DNA of 64,000 nucleotides from Planococcus antarcticus DSM 14505 (GCF_001687565.2 NZ_CP016534.2:2732501-2796500), one strand, 5' to 3'. Numbered from the stretch's first letter, positions 1-9,171 are shown. Numbers and translations: made by a program. The notes: generated from the sequence alone by a model not told the origin.

Positions 1-384
1 GTAAAAGACGGCGAAAAAACAGCTGTTTCATTAGCTACCCTCATGACGCTTGAATCAACTGAAGGCGCTGATTTATTGATTGAGATTTACAACTTGAAAG
101 ATGTATTCCTCGCAGACATCCTTTTGACGGCTGAAATGTTTGGATCTGACTTGATCGCAGACACTGGAACTGACTTGAAGACCGTTGAGAAAGTCATTTC
201 TGCACCGCCTGTGGTACAAAAACCGGTGACAACTGCTCCAACAACACCATCTACAACCCAAACTGTGAAAGGTGGAAAATTACCGGCTACAGCCTCTGAT
301 TTCGTAGCAAATGCTGTTTTCGGACTGGCCTTGCTTCTGACAGGCATCGCTTTATTCCGCCGAATCAGAGCTGAAGAAGTCTGA
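1..384 (+). CDS. LPATA cell-wall-anchored surface protein, C-terminal part (5' end outside window)
   Basis: The reading frame is open from base 1, so this is the C-terminal 127 residues of a longer exported protein. It ends in a classical sorting signal: a Thr/Pro-rich wall-spanning linker, then LPATAS, a hydrophobic stretch of about 20 residues and a positively charged tail (RRIRAEEV). The motif fits LPXTA, the recognition sequence established for class D sortases, and the next gene is such a sortase, whose ATG overlaps this stop codon by one base (ATGA). The protein is therefore probably cleaved between T and A and linked to the cell wall by that partner. Its ligand or adhesive function cannot be judged because the N-terminal domains are missing. 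Confidence 0.8.
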   Translation, partial: VKDGEKTAVSLATLMTLESTEGADLLIEIYNLKDVFLADILLTAEMFGSDLIADTGTDLKTVEKVISAPPVVQKPVTTAPTTPSTTQTVKGGKLPATASDFVANAVFGLALLLTGIALFRRIRAEEV

Positions 385-1085
385 TGATGAAGCACAAACA
401 GGAAAAAAGAAGAAGCAAAAAACCGCTTCTTCTTACTCTATCCATCGTCCTTATCATACTTGGTCTATGGTTCAGCACTACCAGCACGGCAACTTTCGTC
501 AAAGGTTATATGCTTTATAAAACTGGAAACGTCGAAGCAAAAGACTTCAGCAATAAACCAGAAACCCAGTCTCCTGCAATTGCCGAAGAACTGGAAATTT
601 CTAAGGAACCTGAAGTATCTGTGGAACCTGTTGAACAGTTAACCACTGATTCAGTGCTTCCTTCCAAATATCCGGAAACACCCGAAATCGGCGACTTGAT
701 GGGCGAACTGATTATCCCAAAGCTTGAAGCCAGCCTGCCGATTATACACGGTACGGATGAAGACGAGCTGGAAAAAGGCGTCGGACATTTTGCCCAAAGT
801 GTTATGCCAGGAGAAAATGACAATTCTGTATTGTCTGGACACCGCGATACGGTCTTCCGTGAGCTTGGCGAAGTTGGAAAAGGCGATACCTTGATTGTTA
901 AAACCCATTCCGGTGTCTTCACGTACAAAGTCCGCCAAGTGCGAATAGTCGACGAAGACGATCGAACTGTTATTGTTCCAAAACCCAAAGCCACTTTAAC
1001 TGTTTCCACCTGCTATCCGTTTGATTACGTCGGATATGCTCCAGAGCGTTATATATTAGTAGCAGATTTGGTGTCTAGCGAGTAA
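384..1085 (+). CDS. Class D sortase
   Basis: Transpeptidase of 233 residues that should cleave LPXTA-type sorting signals and anchor proteins to peptidoglycan. An N-terminal membrane segment (about residues 12-32) is followed by a Glu/Pro-rich linker and a sortase barrel from about residue 105. The catalytic set is visible: His in VLSGHRD, Cys in TLTVSTCYPF, Arg in APERYIL. The VSTC context and single N-terminal anchor fit class D (YhcS-like) enzymes. The start overlaps the stop of the upstream LPATA protein, so the two are translationally coupled, which suggests a dedicated sortase-substrate pair. A strong terminator follows at once. Confidence 0.92.
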   Translation: MMKHKQEKRRSKKPLLLTLSIVLIILGLWFSTTSTATFVKGYMLYKTGNVEAKDFSNKPETQSPAIAEELEISKEPEVSVEPVEQLTTDSVLPSKYPETPEIGDLMGELIIPKLEASLPIIHGTDEDELEKGVGHFAQSVMPGENDNSVLSGHRDTVFRELGEVGKGDTLIVKTHSGVFTYKVRQVRIVDEDDRTVIVPKPKATLTVSTCYPFDYVGYAPERYILVADLVSSE

Positions 1086-1095
1086 ACAACTAACA

Positions 1096-1133
1096 GAAAA
1101 AGAGCGGTGAGATTTTATTCACCGCTCTTTTTC
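1096..1133 (+). terminator. Rho-independent terminator after sortase
   Basis: A 15-bp perfect stem (GAAAAAGAGCGGTGA paired with its complement, 8-nt loop) ends in TTTTTC. The A-run on the left makes it usable from both sides, so it may also serve the convergent minus-strand gene ending at 1168. Confidence 0.9.
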
Positions 1134-1167
1134 TTATGCATTTAGGTATTACTCGATATCGACACTC

Positions 1168-3852
1168 TCATAAAGAACCTATAACACTTGAAGTTCTTTT
1201 AGCTTCAATCAGCTTTTGAACTTCTTCGTAAATTCGCTGGCTATTGTTTTGATCTTGATATTTAATAATACCGGTAATTTCGTATTCAAAATTCGCAAAA
1301 TCACTCTTAATTCTGTCTTCAATGATTGTTATGAGCTCTTCTTCATAAGAACCAATACCTCCAATGAAAGTTTCTTCAATCGGACGCAATATGCCTTTTC
1401 GGAAAAAGCGATCGACATCAAAATGATAGTAAACAACCGGTTTATTTAGCAGTGTGAAATCAAAACTGACACTGCTGTAATCCGTTATCAGCAAAGCATG
1501 ATCAATCAATAACTGTTGAACAGTCTGCGAGCCGAGTGGAATGAATTTAATGCGTTCATGCATATTTTCAATCTCACTCTGAAAATAGTCCTGCGCTCGG
1601 TAATGCGGATAAAAATTGATATTTACGTTATACTCCTCAAGCAAGCCATGCAACTTTTCATTTTGTATTAAGTTAGAATACGCAAGGAAGTATTCGCTTT
1701 TTAAAAACTGTTCATCCGTGTTGATCCAGTCACGCCAAGTTGGCATCAATAAAATGTCTCTCGGAGGGTTAACTTGGATTAAATTATCAAAACGAGCTAG
1801 ACCAGTTACTGCTACTTCCTGGTCCTCATAACCCATCTCGTCCATGACAATGACTTGCTTTTCAGGGTCTGAGCTGACAATGAACAAATCAAATGGCATA
1901 TCGTAATTTTTCTTGTGGTATTCAACATTTTTGCGGCCCAACACGCCATGCTGAAGAAAGATTTTGACAGTTTCTTCGTAGCCGAAAAAGCCTCTTGCCG
2001 GCTTATAGGGCAGGATATTCTCTAAATCATGAGTACCAAGCAAGACTTTGGCTTTAAAAGCAATTTCAAAATGCCTGTCCGAGCCAAAAAACAAAATGTT
2101 TGGAATATCTTTGATGTGCTCATAATCAGAACTATCTTCTTCTATTACATAATAGGATTCAACGGATGTGTTTTTCTGCAGCCACTTGAAAAAGACGATT
2201 CCATTGTCTTGGGCTGTATTGGTGCGTTCTCCAATCAACCAAATATTTTCATCTTTCACATCTATATTCATTGGAATCTTCACGTTGCTTCTGATAGTGA
2301 ATGACTCTACTTTCAGATTATTAAACGGGGTTGTTGTAATCATAAAGTGATGTTCATTGCCTTGATCGTCGTATTGTTTTTTATAGCTGTAATAGTTGTC
2401 CTTCCTATAATGAGCTTTGTTGTATCTAATTTTTTCTTTTCGGATGATCTCTCCTGCACCGTTTTCAATAACAACAAAAAGGTCAAGCACCGTTTTATCT
2501 TTACTCTTGATTCCAATTAAATCCAGGCTATTAAGGTTAACCGAAAACTCTCCTGTAATTGGAACTTGAAGTGAATCTTGAGATAAACGATCTTCGATCA
2601 ACAAGTAAGCTTTAGATCCTATGAATTCTTCAATTGATCCCATTATTCCGCGTATTTGAAAGTTCTGTACTTCATGGATTGCTTTCTTCAGCTTAGCCTG
2701 GGTCATGGCTAGTCCAAGTGATAAATCTCTGCGGCGATAGAACCTCAACTTAACGAATTGTGAATTCGATATGACTTTGTAATAAGTGGTGGTGGTGTGC
2801 AGAAGTTTCTTATCTAAATTGAATCTGTAAACTTTCGGTTCGTCACTATGTTCGACAAGAAAAAAACGTTTAACAAAAAGGTTTTCCAACAAATCCTTCA
2901 TCGGCAAAAATGTTTGAAGCTGGTCATCTATACGCTCTACCGGATAAGATCTAAGCATGCCACTTTTCGGTTCATCCACTTGAAAGGAGCACTCAAATTC
3001 GGTGTTTCCACCAATAAGTGAAAGTGTCAGAAGAAAATCGTGATCTTGTTTTTCCTCAATTGAAAGAGCTTCGATTTCTATAGAGTGCGGAATCAACTCC
3101 AAATAAAATACGGATTTCCGACTGAGAACCTGGATTTGGTGGTGGCAGGAGTTGAATACCTCATCAAAAGGTTCCACTAAGTTCAATGGATATAACTTAT
3201 TATCGATGTGGAGGAACATTCGCCAGAGACCAGCCGCCATTTCTGAAAAGTCATTAAACACGATGAAATTTTTTTCAGCATCTCTTGTACCTGTTAGTAT
3301 ACGGAATTGAAAGTTATTAAAAGCATAAAGTTCAAATTCCACATCAGCCTCTTCCATCACATCCAGCATATTTATGGACAGGGTAAGGGCATCATACTGT
3401 AGGGATTTGACTTGAGAACCAATCAAATGATCCATAAAGTAAAAATCAGCAAACCGGTTATTAATGATAATAGTTTTTTTTACTTTGGTCGATAAGAATT
3501 TATTGCCAACCAATATGGACTCCTGAAAATCACCTGCTTTATACATTTCATGTTCTGTGATCCATATCTTTTTATTATTGATGGTTAATTGCACGCGTGA
3601 ACTTGAAGTCACCAATGTCAAAAGATGATGGGGAATCGTTACAACCAGGACGCTATTGTTCAATAGCTCATGCCTTAGTTGATGGACTTCTTCATTAATC
3701 AGGAATTCTGCCTTAATATTCTTTTTCAACGTAAAAAAATTAGACAACTTAAATTCAAAGAGCAAATCTTGGTCTTTGAAACAATGCTTTTTCACTTCTA
3801 CTCTTTTCACTAATTTTTTCTTCAACTTATTCGAAATCTTTTTTAAATTCAT
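1168..3852 (-). CDS. CDP-glycerol glycerophosphotransferase family protein (TagF/TarB-like), long N-terminus
   Basis: A protein of 894 residues. The last 340 or so residues carry the CDP-glycerol:glycerophosphate glycerophosphotransferase fold used in wall teichoic acid and polyol-phosphate polymer synthesis at the inner membrane face: FLQHGVLGRKN (catalytic-type His), VTGLARFD, ILLMPTWRDW, FYPHYRAQD (second His) and the TDYSSVSFDF donor-site motif. The first 500 or so residues do not match anything I recognise; they contain no clear signal peptide or membrane helix and may be a regulatory or acceptor-binding region. The start is supported by GGGAG 10 nt upstream. It faces a divergent acyltransferase gene, so polymer synthesis followed by acylation is possible. 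The exact polymer is unknown. Confidence 0.82.
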   Translation of the reverse strand: MNLKKISNKLKKKLVKRVEVKKHCFKDQDLLFEFKLSNFFTLKKNIKAEFLINEEVHQLRHELLNNSVLVVTIPHHLLTLVTSSSRVQLTINNKKIWITEHEMYKAGDFQESILVGNKFLSTKVKKTIIINNRFADFYFMDHLIGSQVKSLQYDALTLSINMLDVMEEADVEFELYAFNNFQFRILTGTRDAEKNFIVFNDFSEMAAGLWRMFLHIDNKLYPLNLVEPFDEVFNSCHHQIQVLSRKSVFYLELIPHSIEIEALSIEEKQDHDFLLTLSLIGGNTEFECSFQVDEPKSGMLRSYPVERIDDQLQTFLPMKDLLENLFVKRFFLVEHSDEPKVYRFNLDKKLLHTTTTYYKVISNSQFVKLRFYRRRDLSLGLAMTQAKLKKAIHEVQNFQIRGIMGSIEEFIGSKAYLLIEDRLSQDSLQVPITGEFSVNLNSLDLIGIKSKDKTVLDLFVVIENGAGEIIRKEKIRYNKAHYRKDNYYSYKKQYDDQGNEHHFMITTTPFNNLKVESFTIRSNVKIPMNIDVKDENIWLIGERTNTAQDNGIVFFKWLQKNTSVESYYVIEEDSSDYEHIKDIPNILFFGSDRHFEIAFKAKVLLGTHDLENILPYKPARGFFGYEETVKIFLQHGVLGRKNVEYHKKNYDMPFDLFIVSSDPEKQVIVMDEMGYEDQEVAVTGLARFDNLIQVNPPRDILLMPTWRDWINTDEQFLKSEYFLAYSNLIQNEKLHGLLEEYNVNINFYPHYRAQDYFQSEIENMHERIKFIPLGSQTVQQLLIDHALLITDYSSVSFDFTLLNKPVVYYHFDVDRFFRKGILRPIEETFIGGIGSYEEELITIIEDRIKSDFANFEYEITGIIKYQDQNNSQRIYEEVQKLIEAKRTSSVIGSL

Positions 3853-4055
3853 AGCTGCTAATCTCCCAAAAAATTATTATCGCAATGTCTTATATTATCA
3901 TCCTTGTAATTTCTGTCAATTAAAAAAAGAATGGACAGTCGTAGAAAGAATACTTATATTGGAATAATGTGAACAGGTAAATACGCTTACTTGTTTTATC
4001 AAATAAAGAACTGGCCTTACTGCTTCCAGTATCGGTTACCTATTGGAGAATTTAC

Positions 4056-4931
4056 GTGAAAAATTTAAATGAAATTAATATTATAAGAGCTGTTATGTGT
4101 CTTTCTATCGTAATTACACATTCAATCTCAAATTACTTAAGAAATGTAGAAGTTGACCAAATCGCTTACGATCAGTATATCCTTTGGATAAGGTTCTCTT
4201 TGCTTTGCTCCACCCTTATATTCATTTTATTATCTGAAACTCTGCTGTCCAGAAATTATCCTAATGGATTAAAAACCGGCTTTTTCCCAAAGCGGATAAA
4301 ATATATTCTAATGCCATACATATTAATTGGATTAATCGTCAGTTACAGAGGCTCCGATAGAGACTTGTCTTCTTTCATGGAAGTTGCGTTCCAAAAGGTA
4401 ATATTGGGTCAATGGTACGGATTTTTCGTTATCGTTATCTTTCAATTCTACGTCCTTCATTGGCTGATTGGAAAATACTTGGCGCGTGTTAATCCTCTTG
4501 GTCCAATACTTATTTCATTCGCTATCTCTTTTGCACATGTATACTGCTTTGTTCATGTCGACTCCTATCAAGAGTTAATATTGACGCACTATCCTCTATG
4601 GTATAAGACCCATATCTTTATGTGGCTGTTCTACTTTATTGTCGCATTTTATATTGGCCAGTACTACGAACAACTTATCACATTTTTAACTGACAAAATA
4701 TGGGTACCCGTTTTGATGACTCTCATCAGTTTCGGTATTATTATGTACAACATTTATGTATCAATCATGGCATTTCTCACGATTTCATCTTGTATCGGAG
4801 TTTCATTCCTATTATATCAAAACGGTCTCACTCGCCATTTCACCGGAAAAATACAGTACTTGGAACCTACGCCTAAACAAAATAGAGCTTCTTTTAATGG
4901 GAAATCACGAAATGTTAATTATGGACAATAA
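4056..4931 (+). CDS. Acyltransferase-3 family membrane protein, probably C-terminally truncated
   Basis: 291 residues, polytopic, beginning with the family signature: NEINIIRAVMCLSIVITHS, then an FPKRIKYILMPY motif and about eight hydrophobic helices. Relatives (OafA/IcaC-type) O-acylate polysaccharides and are usually near 340-370 residues, ending in a helix with a GTYSFxIYLxHP-like sequence. Here, after KIQYL, the frame turns into a hydrophilic tail (EPTPKQNRASF...), while another frame reads LGTYA and then hits stops. I infer a small indel that clipped the last helices. The start is GTG with GGAG 7 nt upstream. It may still be expressed, but function is doubtful. Confidence 0.65.
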   Translation: MKNLNEINIIRAVMCLSIVITHSISNYLRNVEVDQIAYDQYILWIRFSLLCSTLIFILLSETLLSRNYPNGLKTGFFPKRIKYILMPYILIGLIVSYRGSDRDLSSFMEVAFQKVILGQWYGFFVIVIFQFYVLHWLIGKYLARVNPLGPILISFAISFAHVYCFVHVDSYQELILTHYPLWYKTHIFMWLFYFIVAFYIGQYYEQLITFLTDKIWVPVLMTLISFGIIMYNIYVSIMAFLTISSCIGVSFLLYQNGLTRHFTGKIQYLEPTPKQNRASFNGKSRNVNYGQ

Positions 4932-4961
4932 GACGTAGCCTCTGGGAACAAACTAAAAAGC

Positions 4962-5018
4962 CTGTCGAGGATTTCTCGACAGCCTACAAAAGCACTTCCT
5001 CAGAGGAAGTGCTTTTTA
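4962..5018 (+). terminator. Tandem terminator after acyltransferase
   Basis: The first hairpin is CTGTCGAG/CTCGACAG with a 5-nt loop and no T-run. The second is a perfect 11-bp stem, AGCACTTCCTC/GAGGAAGTGCT (4991-5013), followed by TTTTT. Confidence 0.85.
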
Positions 5019-5212
5019 TTTGATCCTCTGTCTAAAGGCAAAAATTTCTGGATCAAAGATTTTAAACGATGTGGTTTGGATAGAATAGAACGTGAATTTT
5101 TGTCAATTAGAATTTTACGGATTTTAATTTCCAGATAATTTTAATTGATTCTATTATACTACATCAGAGATGATTTACCACAAAAATATGCGACTTTTTT
5201 ATTCTTTTCAGC

Positions 5213-5258
5213 ATTAAACAAGCCGCCGCTCAGAATCTTTTGATTCTGAGCGGCGGCT
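5213..5258 (-). terminator. Terminator of HtrA-like protease gene
   Basis: A perfect 17-bp GC-rich stem (AGCCGCCGCTCAGAATC) with a 4-nt loop, followed on the minus strand by TTGTTTAAT. It lies 18 nt past the stop codon. Confidence 0.85.
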
Positions 5259-5275
5259 TTGAAATTAACAGATTC

Positions 5276-6736
5276 CTATTCCTTATTAATAATATCTGAA
5301 ACATAGTAAAAACCGTATTCATCCATTACAATAGTATAGGTTTTGCTTCGTTCCTGAATAGACCAGTCGCCAGTTGTATCTTTAAAGTCAAAGGCTTCTT
5401 CCGTATGCACCAAAGCATACTCGTCAAAGATCTCGATTCCTGAGATATCGAGCTTTGTAAAATTGAATTCTCTTCCCTGACCTGAAATCTCCGTAATGTA
5501 CTCAGCAATGCCATTGTAAATATCGCTTTGATACACCAACAGGTTCTGGACATAGAAAAAGTCTTCTTCTTTCAGAGAGGTTTCATAGTAGTAATGGAAA
5601 TCGCCAATAAATTCGCTTAAGTTAGATTCACTAAATGTCATTTCCAAATCGACATCATACTCATAATCTTCGTCTTCATGGCCACTAAAGTCATCATAAA
5701 CTTTGAACAAGGCTGCGACTTCTTCTGCCGACATCGGAGTAGTCACCCATTGCGACAATTGTTCATACATCGAGTACATCGGAATTGAAAAACCGATTGA
5801 ATCACCTTCTTCAATTACTAATGAATTGATGCCGATGACTTTTCCTGTCGTAGCGTCCACTAATGGACCGCCACTACTACCCGGTGCAATTTTAGCATCG
5901 ATCTGGTAAATGTCTTCGTATGTGAATTCCTGGTAGAAATCACGATCGATCCCAGTCAAATAGCCGATTGATGCCGTGTTTTCCATACCTGCAGGGCTTC
6001 CCAGCGCAATAACTTCAGTTCCCACATCAGTTGCTTCCATTTCAACTTCCAATGGCGTGATACCTTCAAATGCTTCTACATGGATTAATGCAATATCAGA
6101 TTCATCTGAAATGCCAACGACTGTCCCCGGATGGTCCTGGCCGTTGATGTTACGGACCACTACATCAGTGAACCCAGCTACAGCGTGGGCATTTGTTATG
6201 ACCATCCCAGTGTCGGAGAACAGAAATCCTGATCCTTGTCCGCCTTCAGTCAAAACGGTATAGACTTTTTGTTGTGACTCCTTGATGATCGCTGTTTTCT
6301 CTTTTTTCTTAGGCTCTACTTTTTCTGGTTGCTCGGAAGGTGGTACGACGTTTTCCACTTTCGTGACAGTACCCGCAGTTTCCTCTTCAGCCGGAACCGT
6401 TTCTTCAGGCTCTTCAATCTTTTCCACTTTACCAGGTTCTATTACAGGCTCTTCTTCAGGCTCTTCTTCAGGCTCTTCTTCAACTTCTGGCGCTTCTGGC
6501 TCAGGTTTTATTTCAGCTGTCAGTTCTTCTTTTGGCGGTTCTGCTGGTTCTGCTTCATCTTGCATCAATTGTGCGGAACCAATTCCAACTCCTAGCAGCG
6601 TCAAAACCAATACGATGGCATACATGAAATTACGTTTTTTCTGCTTCTTACTTGTTCTTTTCATGAGCGAATGGCCACAATCCTTACAGTTTTTTGCGCC
6701 TTCCTCATTTTCTTTCCCACATTTATTGCACATCAT
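5276..6736 (-). CDS. Zinc-ribbon, membrane-anchored trypsin-like (HtrA-type) serine protease
   Basis: 486 residues. Residues 1-24 form a zinc ribbon (CNKCGKENEEGAKNCKDCG), followed by a basic stretch and one membrane helix (about 37-56). A Glu/Pro-rich linker (about 60-150) follows, then an S1C-type protease domain: His in ITNAHAV, Asp in DESDIALIHV, Ser in APGSSGGPL. No PDZ domain is visible; the last 130 or so residues look like a separate alpha/beta (possibly NTF2-like) domain. Known relatives degrade or sense misfolded envelope proteins. The topology implied is zinc ribbon inside, protease outside. The start has AGGGGG 7 nt upstream. Monocistronic, with its own terminator. Confidence 0.88.
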   Translation of the reverse strand: MMCNKCGKENEEGAKNCKDCGHSLMKRTSKKQKKRNFMYAIVLVLTLLGVGIGSAQLMQDEAEPAEPPKEELTAEIKPEPEAPEVEEEPEEEPEEEPVIEPGKVEKIEEPEETVPAEEETAGTVTKVENVVPPSEQPEKVEPKKKEKTAIIKESQQKVYTVLTEGGQGSGFLFSDTGMVITNAHAVAGFTDVVVRNINGQDHPGTVVGISDESDIALIHVEAFEGITPLEVEMEATDVGTEVIALGSPAGMENTASIGYLTGIDRDFYQEFTYEDIYQIDAKIAPGSSGGPLVDATTGKVIGINSLVIEEGDSIGFSIPMYSMYEQLSQWVTTPMSAEEVAALFKVYDDFSGHEDEDYEYDVDLEMTFSESNLSEFIGDFHYYYETSLKEEDFFYVQNLLVYQSDIYNGIAEYITEISGQGREFNFTKLDISGIEIFDEYALVHTEEAFDFKDTTGDWSIQERSKTYTIVMDEYGFYYVSDIINKE

Positions 6737-7010
6737 AGCTGTACCCCCTTGATGGACTAGCGTAAATCCCCTTAATTTCTTCCATTATAAACCTTATAAC
6801 GTCAAACAACTACTCAGGGTTGCAAGTTGTCACGAAGTCTTCCTATTTGTAATAAATCTATCTATTCAGAAGATTATTTTATCATAGATAGCAGATTTAC
6901 AATTAAAAAAATAAACTAAATGTAAATTATTATTAAATTTGCAGTATTATTTCTTATTTTAATCCAGTATAATCAGATCAGTAAAATACTAATTTTTGGG
7001 AAATGACTTT

Positions 7011-7400
7011 GTGGAAGACTTTTTAAATGTATTCAGAAAGACATTTGTTTTCAGCGGCAGATCACGGCGCAAGGAATATTGGATGTTTGTACTGGGGATT
7101 ACCGTTATTTCAGTAGTTTTAACAATTATTGAAATGATGGCAGGTCTTGAAATTGCACCTGAAGTAGGATTATTAACTACTATTTTCTCTCTTATTGTTT
7201 TAATTCCTAGCATATCCGTTACCGTCCGCCGGTTCCATGATATTGGACGCTCAGGATGGTGGCTGTTGTTGAGCTTTATTCCTATCCTTGGATGGATCGC
7301 AATGTTCATATTCACTTTATTGGACAGCCAGTCCGGCAGCAATAAATACGGACCTACCCCAAAACAATCTTTAAATGATTTTGCTCCTGCCAATAACTAG
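7011..7400 (+). CDS. DUF805 family small membrane protein
   Basis: 129 residues from GTG at 7011. This start gives the family-typical opening (VEDFLNVFRKTFVFSGR) and has GGGA 9 nt upstream; an in-frame TTG at 6996 lies on top of that ribosome binding site and is less likely. The hallmark RSRRKEYWMF and RFHDIGRSGWW motifs are present, with three to four membrane helices and a short GSNKYGPTPK tail. Function of DUF805 proteins is not established. A TATAAT box sits at 6968-6973. A bidirectional terminator follows. Confidence 0.88.
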   Translation: MEDFLNVFRKTFVFSGRSRRKEYWMFVLGITVISVVLTIIEMMAGLEIAPEVGLLTTIFSLIVLIPSISVTVRRFHDIGRSGWWLLLSFIPILGWIAMFIFTLLDSQSGSNKYGPTPKQSLNDFAPANN

Positions 7401-7401
7401 C

Positions 7402-7450
7402 ATCCAAAGAAACCGCAATTGTCGATATGACAGTTGCGGTTTCTTTGGAT
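7402..7450. terminator. Bidirectional terminator between DUF805 gene and small secreted protein gene
   Basis: A long 22-bp stem with one G-T mismatch (ATCCAAAGAAACCGCAA.../...TTTCTTTGGAT) and T-rich flank, lying between two convergent genes. Confidence 0.85.
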
Positions 7451-7466
7451 TAATTTTACTTGTTGT

Positions 7467-7859
7467 CTATTTTACGTCAATTTCGTGTATCTTTTCCTGA
7501 ACGATCAGCAGTTCTTTGAAGTTCTGATTTAAGGCTGAGGATTCTGACTCGATCTCTTGAGACACAGTGTTCAATTCCAAGATCAATCCGTCCAATGTGG
7601 ACTGGTACTCCTGATATTGCTCAAAGCTGATAGTTTCTTCGTCATCCAGTTCCGCCACCAGTGACTGCAGGTTTTTTTCGAGTGCGTCCAATTTTTTCTC
7701 GTAGGGACCTAAACTTACAGCCCCGGGCTTGTCGTCTAGTTTTTGTTCTTCAGAAGCTGGGGCTTTTAGTGCCATGTAAGCCTGTGTATCCACTTGCGGC
7801 ATCAAAACAAATCCGAGGGCGAGAACAGGAACAGACATTTTCAAAAACGAAGTTTTCAA
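7467..7859 (-). CDS. Small secreted coiled-coil protein, function unknown
   Basis: 130 residues. I place the start at TTG 7859 because a perfect AAGGAGG lies 8 nt upstream; the ATG six codons earlier overlaps that ribosome binding site. The product then begins KTSFLKMSVPVLALGFVLM, a signal peptide with possible cleavage after QVDTQA. The rest is rich in Glu, Leu and Gln with heptad character (about residues 45-125), so an extended coiled coil is likely. I do not recognise a family. It is convergent with the DUF805 gene and follows the nifS gene on the same strand, about 115 bp downstream of that stop. Confidence 0.6.
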   Translation of the reverse strand: MKTSFLKMSVPVLALGFVLMPQVDTQAYMALKAPASEEQKLDDKPGAVSLGPYEKKLDALEKNLQSLVAELDDEETISFEQYQEYQSTLDGLILELNTVSQEIESESSALNQNFKELLIVQEKIHEIDVK

Positions 7860-7975
7860 ATGATCTTCCTCCTTCAAAATGATTAGGCGTTACGCTCAGC
7901 TTATACCATCTGCCAAACACCGCAATCCCTTTTGAAGAGTCTTTAGAATTTCTTAATCTAAGCTTTACAAAGAAA

Positions 7976-9103
7976 TTAATAAAGCGCAGATTTTGCCAAC
8001 GATGACCGGAGCACCTGCAAAAAAGCATCGATATCCTGCCTAGTGGTATTTCTTGCAAGCGAAATCCGGATGAATTTTCGCGCAACGTCCTGCTCAACTC
8101 CCATGGCGTTCATAGCTGACATCGCTTCCCCTGCACCGATCTTGCAAGCCGTGCCTGTAGAAATTGCAATTTGCTGGCGGTTGCATTCAAGCATCATCCA
8201 CTGCCCTTCAACATGCGGCAAGAGCAGACCTTGGATAAAGGGTGATTTTCCTGCTGGGTTTCCGGTCAACAAAACTTCTTCCGGAAGCCGCTCCATCAAA
8301 TATCGCTGCAACTCTTCTGCATGCTCCGCCACTTCCCTTTGTTCCGCAGCTGCCTCTTTTCCAGCGATCGTGGCCGATACGATTCCTGGCATGTCTACAG
8401 TTCCAGCACGGAAGCCCTGCTGATGGGTGGTTCCCTCATAGACCGATTCCCAGTGGATACTCGGGTCCATCCAAACTATTCCAACACCTTTCGGACCGCC
8501 GATTTTGTGTCCTGAACAAACCGCCGAAGCAGCACCCAACTGCGACATGTCTACCGGAATTTTTCCGAGCGCCTGGACGATATCACAATGCAAAGGAACC
8601 GCTTTTTCTTTGGCATAGGCGGCACATTTTGTTACAGGTTGAATGGCTCCCATTTCCGAATTGACAAGCTGGATCACGACCAAAGCCGTTTGCTTGGTAA
8701 CCAGACTTTGAAATTGCTCAAAATCAAGAATGCCATCTGTATCGACTGGAACATACCTGATGCGATATCCTTCCTTCTCCAATTCGTGCAACGCTGTTAA
8801 AACAGAAGCATGCTCGAGTTTTGTTGTAACGATTTCCCTTAGTTCCTTGTTTCTGCCCCGCAGCAAGGAACGGATGGCTAATTGATTGCCTTCAGATGCA
8901 TTGCCCGTAAAATAAATCCCCTCGCTCCGGGCATTAAGAAAGCTTCCCCACGTTCTTCGGCATGCCTCGAGCAGATTGGCAGCAGCTGAACCCGCGTCGT
9001 GCAGGCTTTGGGTATTGCCAAAAACCTGCTTAGCTGTTTCTGCATAGGCGTTAATAGCCGATTGCCGCATCGGAGCGGTTGCTGCATAGTCTAAATAAAT
9101 CAT
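7976..9103 (-). CDS. nifS: NifS-type cysteine desulfurase for NAD biosynthesis
   Basis: 375 residues, PLP-dependent. It should take sulfur from cysteine and supply the Fe-S cluster of quinolinate synthase NadA, the role established for the nad-linked NifS in Bacillus. Visible: MIYLDYAATAPM at the N-terminus, CSGHKIGGPKG with the PLP lysine, and an active-site Cys loop ISTGTACKIG. The start is set at the second of two ATGs (9103), 7 nt after GAGGA; the upstream in-frame ATG at 9151 has no binding site. It is divergent from nadBCA with a 102-bp shared control region. Confidence 0.9.
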   Translation of the reverse strand: MIYLDYAATAPMRQSAINAYAETAKQVFGNTQSLHDAGSAAANLLEACRRTWGSFLNARSEGIYFTGNASEGNQLAIRSLLRGRNKELREIVTTKLEHASVLTALHELEKEGYRIRYVPVDTDGILDFEQFQSLVTKQTALVVIQLVNSEMGAIQPVTKCAAYAKEKAVPLHCDIVQALGKIPVDMSQLGAASAVCSGHKIGGPKGVGIVWMDPSIHWESVYEGTTHQQGFRAGTVDMPGIVSATIAGKEAAAEQREVAEHAEELQRYLMERLPEEVLLTGNPAGKSPFIQGLLLPHVEGQWMMLECNRQQIAISTGTACKIGAGEAMSAMNAMGVEQDVARKFIRISLARNTTRQDIDAFLQVLRSSLAKSALY

Positions 9104-9171
9104 CATTTCTTCCTCATTTCTTATCGCGCAGGATTTTAACCTTGTAATCACTCTATCTTTGTGTCATTAAT

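Larger units (their letters stand above)
4932..5275. other. 344-bp intergenic region with three hairpins
   Basis: It holds the double hairpin after the acyltransferase, a featureless AT-rich stretch (about 5019-5212), and the terminator of the minus-strand protease gene. No open frame with a ribosome binding site was found. Confidence 0.6.

Noticed and set aside
6282..6752. Long Ser/Gly-rich plus-strand open frame
   Set aside because: It is antisense to the Glu/Pro-rich linker of the protease gene; composition follows from that and no binding site is present.
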